Source of the DNA: Sutterella sp.
GTDB taxonomy: Bacteria; Pseudomonadota; Gammaproteobacteria; Burkholderiales; Burkholderiaceae_F
NCBI GenBank assembly: GCA_019410445.1
Contig: DXSO01000074.1
Coordinates: 1 to 8,152, forward strand
DNA length: 8,152 bases
Direction: 5' to 3'
Part shown: one piece after another, positions 1 to 4,114 of the stretch
Layout: every line of letters begins with the position of its first letter
Position numbering within the stretch: the first letter of the stretch is position 1
Notes under the pieces: model-generated
Databases searched by the model: none
What the model was told of the DNA's origin: nothing
What the model saw: the letters and a program-made list of their open reading frames with translations, nothing else
Position numbers and translations under genes: made by a program

Positions 1-25
1 CGATCTTTTGTCAGCACTAACTGAC

Positions 26-264
26 TCATTCGGCCGAAGGAAATAGTGTTTTTCCTTCGGCCGTTTTTTTTGCTTCAATCCATATCCGAAAGATGGCGGC
101 CGCATTTTCTCGTTCCTTTTCACTCCAATACTTACGCTCTATTAGCGTAGTCTTCACGAAGTTCAGCAACATCGACACCTCATAACGCGGCCGTATATTT
201 GTAACCACCAATAAAAAAAGCGGGCCACTACTGCAACTGCTCCAATCTTCCACCAAATCGTCAT
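26..264 (-). pseudogene. Decayed spanin-like (Rz) lysis gene after the endolysin remnant
   Basis: An ATG at 264-262 follows a very good ribosome site (AGGAG at 276-272, 7-nt spacer) and overlaps the endolysin stop as ATGA, the usual coupling in phage lysis cassettes. The frame opens with a hydrophobic helix (MTIWWKIGAVAVVARFF) and stops after 33 codons at 163-165. Charged helical pieces continue in the other two frames: VAELREDYANRA in one, YWSEKERENAAA in another. Together they look like a membrane-anchored coiled coil broken by at least two frameshifts, which is the design of an inner-membrane spanin. A run of seven T (213-219) is a likely slip site. The last in-frame stop is at 26-28, beyond the terminator hairpin. 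The Rz call rests on architecture and position, not clear sequence identity. A real 33-residue membrane peptide is the alternative. Confidence 0.45.
31..71 (+). terminator. Strong intrinsic terminator of a plus-strand gene off the left edge
   Basis: A perfect 13-bp stem (31-43 with 51-63) has a 7-nt loop and is followed directly by eight T residues (64-71), the classic Rho-independent form for plus-strand transcription. A TGA at 22-24, in the frame starting at base 1, could be the stop of the gene it serves, but only eight codons are visible and no product can be named. The minus-strand remnant at 26-264 reads through the stem. On that strand the hairpin is not followed by a T tract, so it should act mainly on plus-strand transcripts. 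Confidence 0.88.
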
Positions 265-467
265 CGCAAAACTCCTATGCAACGCCGGTACTTGGCCGTG
301 CGTCGATTGACAAGTCCCTGCACAACTCGCCCGTCAACGTCGCCCCAACACTTAAGCTCCGCACACGCATTCAGGTAGTCTCGCGCGTTCAGCTTTTTAA
401 CGAGCGTAGAGGAGCAAAAGGCCTACCACCAACATTGAAAGCAAAGATCGTACTGTTTTGAGGCCAT
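261..467 (-). pseudogene. Truncated phage endolysin (GH24 lysozyme), C-terminal third, frameshifted
   Basis: Phage lysozymes of glycoside hydrolase family 24 cut the peptidoglycan glycan chain at host lysis. From 422 to the TGA at 261-263 the frame encodes 53 residues with the family's C-terminal signature: AFCSSTLVKKLNA, then a Tyr/Cys/Trp-containing helix, then a GLVNRR segment that matches the usual GLxxRRxxE ending. Just upstream, in the neighbouring frame, lies IFAFNVGG, which matches the conserved SFxFNVG block. A single lost base near 425 therefore splits the gene, and the TAG at 423-425 closes the downstream frame. The N-terminal part with the catalytic Glu-Asp-Thr residues is gone; a terminator begins only 10 nt upstream of the remnant. 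The product cannot be active. The stop overlaps the start of the next lysis-type gene. Confidence 0.85.
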
Positions 468-476
468 ACAACACCC

Positions 477-503
477 AAAAAGAAAGCGCGGATAAACCGC
501 GCT
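477..503 (-). terminator. Intrinsic terminator after the small membrane protein gene
   Basis: On the minus strand a 7-bp GC-rich stem (AGCGCGG, 503-497, pairing with CCGCGCT, 491-485) encloses a 5-nt loop and runs into TTCTTTTT (484-477). It lies 30 nt past the stop of the 51-codon gene at 534-689, so that gene has a complete 3' end. The endolysin remnant starts just beyond it, which marks a deletion junction. Confidence 0.75.
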
Positions 504-533
504 CTCTCTGAAATCAGTTCAAGGAATTCTGGG

Positions 534-689
534 CTAATCTTTGTCGTAAACGTGCCAGAAAGTCAACAGGCAAGAAGCACCCACAACGGCAATAATCGTG
601 ATAGGCACCAAGGAGTCAATCAAAAACTGGATGAACACCCCAACAAGGCCCAGAAGAATGATCAGGCACGAGAACACAAACGTCAGCAT
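534..689 (-). CDS. Small two-helix membrane protein, 51 aa, unknown function
   Basis: An ATG at 689-687 has a good ribosome site (GAGGG at 700-696, 6-nt spacer) and an open frame of 51 codons ending in TAG (534-536). The product starts MLTFVFSCLIILLGLVGVF, a first hydrophobic helix, has a single Asp (D25) in a short turn, then a second hydrophobic helix from about V28 to W45 and a short charged tail (HVYDKD). That is an inner-membrane hairpin. It sits 27 nt after the stop of the broken tail assembly chaperone and is followed by its own terminator. It appears to be the only undamaged reading frame in the phage remnant. A holin-like or superinfection-exclusion role is conceivable for a small phage membrane protein, but I recognise no family and name no function. 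Confidence 0.62.
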   Translation of the reverse strand: MLTFVFSCLIILLGLVGVFIQFLIDSLVPITIIAVVGASCLLTFWHVYDKD

Positions 690-716
690 ACTTATCCCTC
701 TTTGTTGACAAGTATT

Positions 717-1050
717 TTACGCATTTGCGTTGTAAGTCTCTGTTTCAATTGCTTCCGCCCAATCCCCGAAATCAGCAAGTGAATCCGATGTCCAGTTCAG
801 TAGACAGGCCATCGTTCTCGCAGCGATCCGAACAAAGATGCGTTTGAGCCATCTATCCGGGTTCGCTCACTCCGGAACGCCTAGCCGAGCAAAAAATTAC
901 TTACCGTCTGTGCCAATCGGCAATAGTCCTTTGCGACCAAACTCGTTTCGCCTCCGCACCATCTCGTCCCGTCAATCCATCCAAATCAACGTCAATTTCC
1001 TTGAATTCTTTGCCGTTAAAAGAAAAAGGCTTGTCAAAAATGATTGGTAT
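717..1050 (-). pseudogene. Phage tail assembly chaperone, inactivated
   Basis: Read with one frame change, this stretch gives a protein of about 110 residues typical of phage tail assembly chaperones, which bind the tape measure protein before the tail tube polymerises. The N-terminal part carries KPFSFNGKEFKEIDVDLDGL followed by TGRD, the usual KPxxFxGKEYxEIDLxxLxxLTGxD pattern. After the frame change it continues through LLPIGTDGK, FFARLGVPE and a C-terminal ADFGDWAEAIETETYNA segment. Damage is extensive: the start codon position after a good GGAG site (1059-1056, 5-nt spacer) reads ATA (1050-1048), there is a frameshift around 910-930, and in-frame stops lie at 897-899 (TAA) and 867-869 (TGA). 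The final stop is 717-719. Its place directly downstream of a tail tube remnant matches the FII-E order of P2-like phages. Short ORFs on the opposite strand here are artefacts. Confidence 0.68.
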
Positions 1051-1059
1051 GTTTTCTCC

Positions 1060-1091
1060 AAAAGTAAAAGCGGGAGACTTTTGTCCCCCGC
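1060..1091 (-). terminator. Hairpin terminator between tail tube and tail chaperone remnants
   Basis: On the minus strand a 9-bp stem with one G-U pair (GCGGGGGAC at 1091-1083, GTCTCCCGC at 1078-1070) and an AAAA loop is followed by TTTTACTTTT (1069-1060). It starts 5-8 nt after the double TGA (1096-1101) that ends the restored tail tube frame, and just before the GGAG ribosome site of the chaperone gene. It may have attenuated transcription between the two phage genes. Confidence 0.68.
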
Positions 1092-1095
1092 AGTT

Positions 1096-1393
1096 TCATC
1101 AAACCATGCCGAGCGCCTTGCGAACTTCGGAGACCGTTCATCTTGCAGACATAGTTGTCGATCACGTCCGTACCGTCAATCTGAACTTTGATGTACGTCA
1201 GCTCAAACACGGAAGTGCCATACCGATCGCTGCTACCCGATTCCTTCGTCTCAATATTGTCGATAACGCACCGCCGACAGCCGTGAATCTTTCTTTTGTA
1301 ATTGCAATTAACCTGCTTGACTGTCAATGGAGCAATGATCTTGGTCCATTTTGGTACACCTTTTTTGTATACATTAGGTGAGCCGTTTTGCAT
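1096..1393 (-). pseudogene. C-terminal part of a P2 FII-like major tail tube protein
   Basis: P2 FII-type proteins stack into the inner tube of contractile phage tails. This frame ends with the family's typical C-terminal block: a beta-strand segment FELTYIKVQIDGTDVID, then YVCKMNG. In the next frame it continues as SEVRKALGMV before two adjacent TGA codons (1096-1101). The expected pattern is (Y)YKxxxDGxxxxEID...NGVDxxxExRxALG, so a small deletion near 1125-1135 has shifted the frame. The uninterrupted frame from ATG 1393 runs instead to a TGA at 1034-1036, through the terminator hairpin, and is probably not meaningful. The first 20 or so residues from ATG 1393 come from repeat-rich DNA and look unrelated to a tube protein, and the ATG has no ribosome site. 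The N-terminal half is therefore missing. The next gene is a tail assembly chaperone, as in P2. Confidence 0.6.
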
Positions 1394-1412
1394 GTATACA
1401 ATCCATGTACAT
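1365..1412. repeat. Inverted GTATAC repeats plus an ATGTACAT palindrome
   Basis: TTGTATACAT (1365-1374) and its exact reverse complement ATGTATACAA (1392-1401) are separated by 17 bp, so the two GTATAC centres lie 27 bp apart. A further perfect palindrome, ATGTACAT, follows at 1405-1412, and GGTACACC lies on the other side at 1353-1360. The cluster sits between the tRNA gene and the first phage remnant. It could be repressor operators of the lost prophage or arm-type integrase sites; the sequence alone does not decide. Confidence 0.55.
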
Positions 1413-1561
1413 TAAAAATCACGGCTTTACAGCGAAAGCGGGAGAGACTTAGAGAACAGTAGAGAAAATACAGATTCTTCAAAAACGCCCGTAAATTAAG
1501 CGTTTTCAGCGTTTTTGAGGTCTTATGGGGAACTAGGAAGAAGATTGAAGAAAATGATGGC
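1413..1561. other. Gene-free stretch between phage repeats and tRNA-Leu, with a 10-bp inverted repeat
   Basis: No coding frame with a ribosome site is seen here. The notable structure is TCAAAAACGC (1479-1488) and its exact reverse complement GCGTTTTTGA (1509-1518), 20 bp apart, with an additional GCGTTTT copy at 1500-1506. On the minus strand an inner AAAACGC/GCGTTTT pairing ending in T residues might weakly terminate the tRNA transcript. The position at the 3' end of a tRNA gene next to a prophage remnant also suits an old attachment region. No copy of the tRNA 3' end is found elsewhere in the window. Confidence 0.45.
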
Positions 1562-1646
1562 TGGTGCCCGAAGCGGGACTCGAACCCGCACACCCATAGG
1601 CCAAGGATTTTAAGTCCTTTGCGTCTACCGATTTCGCCATTCGGGC
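1562..1646 (-). tRNA. tRNA-Leu (anticodon UAA)
   Basis: The minus strand folds as a complete class II tRNA of 85 nt including an encoded CCA (1564-1562). The acceptor stem pairs GCCCGAA (1646-1640) with TTCGGGC (1572-1566). The anticodon stem AAGGA/TCCTT encloses the loop CTTAAAA, giving anticodon UAA (1612-1610) for UUA codons. A long variable arm, typical of leucine tRNA, precedes the T arm with its GGTTCGAGTCC core. All invariant positions look normal, so the gene should be functional. It is transcribed divergently from the exporter operon, and its 3' end faces the prophage remnant, the usual geometry when a phage integrates at a tRNA gene. Confidence 0.97.
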
Positions 1647-1670
1647 AGCCAATCATTCAGTGCCGATGAG

Positions 1671-1700
1671 TTTCAGCACTAAAATAGTGATTCTATAGAA
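1671..1700. promoter_or_regulatory. Divergent promoter region with two adjacent palindromes
   Basis: The 81 bp between the tRNA and the channel gene must hold promoters for both directions. CACTA-AAA-TAGTG (1677-1689) is a perfect 5-bp inverted repeat, and TTCTATAGAA (1691-1700) is a perfect 10-bp palindrome one base further on. The second palindrome contains TATAGA (1694-1699) as a possible plus-strand -10 box and, read on the minus strand, TAGAAT (1695-1690) as a possible -10 box for the tRNA. Matching -35 boxes are poor on both strands. A regulator bound here could control the exporter; none is encoded in the window. Confidence 0.4.
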
Positions 1701-1727
1701 ATTCTGTCTCCGCGAAAAGTCTTCCCG

Positions 1728-3089
1728 ATGACATACCGACAATTATTTTCTTTCGCATTGATATCCGCTTGCGTAGTTTCAGCTCACGCACAAACCGCCG
1801 CGCTTGATTTTTCCCAAGCCCGGCAAATTGCTCATGACCGCGTGGATGCAATCAAAATTGAGGAGGCAGAGACGGCAAAACGGCAAAGTCAAGCCAAAAG
1901 TGCCCGCAGTCTGCACGGCCCCAAAATTGAACTCGATGCCAAACAGATCTGGGGCCGCAAAACAATTGATTTCGGCTCTGTAGATGTGGGATCCGTAATC
2001 GGATTTCCTTTTCCTCCGATTGATCTTTATTACGAAGACGATATTGGCGGACCGCGTGCAGCAATCAATGCCGAGCTGCCGCTTTACATGGGCGGCGCCA
2101 TCAATGCGAAAATCCGTGCCGCCGATGAAGCTGTTTATGAGTCACAAGCTCAGACTCAAGCCAAACGCGATACGATCGACACCGAGCTTGTCCAAAAATA
2201 CTTTGCCGTACAGTTGGCGCGCAGCATTGAGCATTTGCAGCAGGAAATGCTCGGTCAACAGGAGCTTGAAGTCAAAAAAGCTCAGCGCTTTGAAAAAAGC
2301 GGAACCATCAGCAAACTCGAGCGCATGGCTGTGGAAGTCAACCGAGATGCCGCCAAACGAGAATTGCTCAATGCTCAAACCAACCGCCGCGTTGCTGAAA
2401 GCGAATTGGCAGGGTTGCTGCGTGAAGATTCAATCGGCAAACTCAACAATTCCCTGTTCGTCGTCACAGATGATTTCGGCTCTCTCAAAAGCTGGCAGGA
2501 TAAAGCTTTGGGCCTGAGCCCTTTGCTTAAAAGCGTACAAGCCCAGCGTCGACAAGCCGAACAAGGCGTTGTAGCCGCTAAAGCCGCCTGGCAGCCTCAG
2601 GTGTACGCATTTGCCAACTACAACCTGATCAAACACTATCTGACGATTCCCGAACCGGACTGGATCGCAGGTATCGGCGTGAAGTTCACGCTTTGGGACA
2701 ACAAAGACCGCAATGCGTCGATTTCTGCCGCCAATTCCCTGGTAACCAAGGCTCAGGCTGCTCATGACGAAGCCAGCAACCGCATCCGCACTGCCGTTGA
2801 AACCGCATACCTTAAAAGCAGCCAAGCTCGGGAAACGTATCGCCTGACACACTCAACGTTGAATTTGGCCCAGGAAAACTTGAGATTACGAGAAAAAAGC
2901 TTTTCCGAAGGACTTTCCACTGCAGACGAAGTCAATGACGCACGAACCAAACTGCTTGCCGCTCAAATCGCCAGACGCGTTGCCGCCTACCGATTCGTTG
3001 TGGCCTGGGCGATGCTCCATGCCGCCAGCGGCGATATGAACGCATTTGAAGAATCCGTCACCCGACAAACCAATATTTTCGAGCACTGA
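1728..3089 (+). CDS. TolC-family outer-membrane efflux channel
   Basis: This is the outer-membrane exit duct of a tripartite exporter, a family whose members form trimeric beta-barrels joined to a long periplasmic alpha-barrel. The 453-residue length is normal for the family. Residues 1-21 form a signal peptide (basic start, hydrophobic core, AHA before Q22). The mature protein has two related outer-membrane-efflux repeats, roughly 24-230 and 245-435, each with long amphipathic helices rich in Ala, Gln, Glu and Arg. The beta-strand pieces lie near 68-115 (FPFPPIDLYYEDD to ELPLYMGG) and near 290-325 (YAFANYNLI, WIAGIGVKFTLWDN). The LPLYMGG and FTLWDN segments occupy the usual LPLF.GG and PLFDGG positions. 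ATG 1728 is chosen because it gives a proper signal peptide; no clear Shine-Dalgarno precedes it. It is the first gene of the operon, 5 nt before the adaptor gene. The transported substrate is not evident. Confidence 0.93.
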   Translation: MTYRQLFSFALISACVVSAHAQTAALDFSQARQIAHDRVDAIKIEEAETAKRQSQAKSARSLHGPKIELDAKQIWGRKTIDFGSVDVGSVIGFPFPPIDLYYEDDIGGPRAAINAELPLYMGGAINAKIRAADEAVYESQAQTQAKRDTIDTELVQKYFAVQLARSIEHLQQEMLGQQELEVKKAQRFEKSGTISKLERMAVEVNRDAAKRELLNAQTNRRVAESELAGLLREDSIGKLNNSLFVVTDDFGSLKSWQDKALGLSPLLKSVQAQRRQAEQGVVAAKAAWQPQVYAFANYNLIKHYLTIPEPDWIAGIGVKFTLWDNKDRNASISAANSLVTKAQAAHDEASNRIRTAVETAYLKSSQARETYRLTHSTLNLAQENLRLREKSFSEGLSTADEVNDARTKLLAAQIARRVAAYRFVVAWAMLHAASGDMNAFEESVTRQTNIFEH

Positions 3090-3094
3090 ATTTT

Positions 3095-4090
3095 ATGAGT
3101 GAATCTAGCCGTACCTCCGTCAAAGCCGCCGCAGCCGCTCTGCTTGGCATCGGCCTGCTTGCGTTCATTGGCATCGGTCTTTGGAAAGCCGCTTCCCCGA
3201 GTCCCGCGCCGCTTCAAGGCCAAGTCGATGCGCGTACGATTGACGTTGCTCCCAAAATTCCCGGCCGCATTGATGAAGTTCTCGTCAAAGAGGGCGATAC
3301 CGTCGAAGCCGGTGCCGTCATGATCCGCATCGGCATCCCCGAGCTGTCTGCCAAGCTCGATCAGGCCACAGCCCAGCAAGCTGCCGCTCAAGCTCAGGCT
3401 CGACTTGTCGAGGAAGGCGCCCGACAGGAAAAAATTCGCGAGGCTCAGTCTGTCTACCAAAGTGCTCTTGCTTCACTCGGGCTCGCACAAAAAACATATG
3501 CCCGTATCAGTTCGCTTTATAAGGACGGTCTTGTCTCGGCACAAAAACACGATGAGGCCAAAGCCGCTCTCGACACCGCCACCGGCATGACGAATGCGGC
3601 TCGAAGCGTTTATGAAATGGCAAAAAGCGGTGCGCGTGAAGATGAAAAAAAAGCAGCCGAGGCACTGGCACGACAAGCTGCTTCTGGCGTGGCTGAGGTT
3701 CGCAGTTTGACCGAAGAAAGCGAAGTTCGCGCCCCGAGAGCCGGCGAAGTCACCCGCGTCGTTCTGCATGCCGGGGAAGTCACCCCTGCCGGCTTTCCGC
3801 TTGTCACCCTTTTGGATCATTCGGACAAATGGGTGGTTTTCAACATTCGTGAAGACGAGCTCTCGCAGATCAAAATCGGAACCCAGCTAAAGGCAAAAGT
3901 TCCGGCTTTGGGACTAAACGACGTATCTTTTACCGTCTATTGGATCAATCCTCGAGCCGATTACGCCACATGGCGATCCACACGACAGTCGACAGGCTAC
4001 GACGTTCGCACCTTCGAGGTGCGGGCACGTCCCGACACACCCATGCAGGATCTTCGCCCTGGCATGAGCGTTATCGTTGATCGAAAATAA
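3095..4090 (+). CDS. HlyD-family membrane-fusion (periplasmic adaptor) protein
   Basis: The adaptor links the inner-membrane permease to the outer-membrane channel. Of its 331 residues, about 10-31 form an N-terminal membrane anchor. A split biotinyl-lipoyl domain follows: the first half is near 40-80 (IDVAPKIPGRIDEVLVKEGD) and the second half near 210-242 (VRAPRAGEVTRVVLHAGE). Between them, about 84-205, lies an Ala/Gln/Glu/Lys-rich coiled-coil hairpin, the part that docks on TolC-like channels. A beta-barrel domain occupies the rest, ending in a DLRPGMSVIVDRK block typical of the family. Size and layout resemble the YbhG/YhiI type, which works with ABC-2 permeases, rather than RND adaptors. 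The start follows the channel stop by 5 nt with no strong ribosome site, which suggests translational coupling. Confidence 0.93.
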   Translation: MSESSRTSVKAAAAALLGIGLLAFIGIGLWKAASPSPAPLQGQVDARTIDVAPKIPGRIDEVLVKEGDTVEAGAVMIRIGIPELSAKLDQATAQQAAAQAQARLVEEGARQEKIREAQSVYQSALASLGLAQKTYARISSLYKDGLVSAQKHDEAKAALDTATGMTNAARSVYEMAKSGAREDEKKAAEALARQAASGVAEVRSLTEESEVRAPRAGEVTRVVLHAGEVTPAGFPLVTLLDHSDKWVVFNIREDELSQIKIGTQLKAKVPALGLNDVSFTVYWINPRADYATWRSTRQSTGYDVRTFEVRARPDTPMQDLRPGMSVIVDRK

Positions 4091-4114
4091 AAAAACTTTT
4101 TGCGGTTTTGGGTT

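Noticed and set aside
1034..1095. C-terminal extension of the tail tube frame to 1034
   Set aside because: This part translates a terminator hairpin; the family-like C-terminus lies in the shifted frame, ending at the double TGA at 1096-1101.
552..1381. Three plus-strand frames (552-782, 838-1191, 1001-1381)
   Set aside because: They are antisense to the phage remnants, lack ribosome sites and have low-complexity, domain-free translations.
1562..1646. Second attachment-site copy of the tRNA 3' end
   Set aside because: No copy of the T-arm/acceptor sequence occurs elsewhere in the window, so prophage integration at this tRNA cannot be proven here.
1324..1656. 110-codon minus-strand frame
   Set aside because: It runs straight through the complete tRNA-Leu gene and has no ribosome site or recognisable domain.
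4100..4114. Upstream TTG start for the fused permease
   Set aside because: No ribosome site precedes it; ATG 4115 gives a conventional N-terminus ahead of the first helix.
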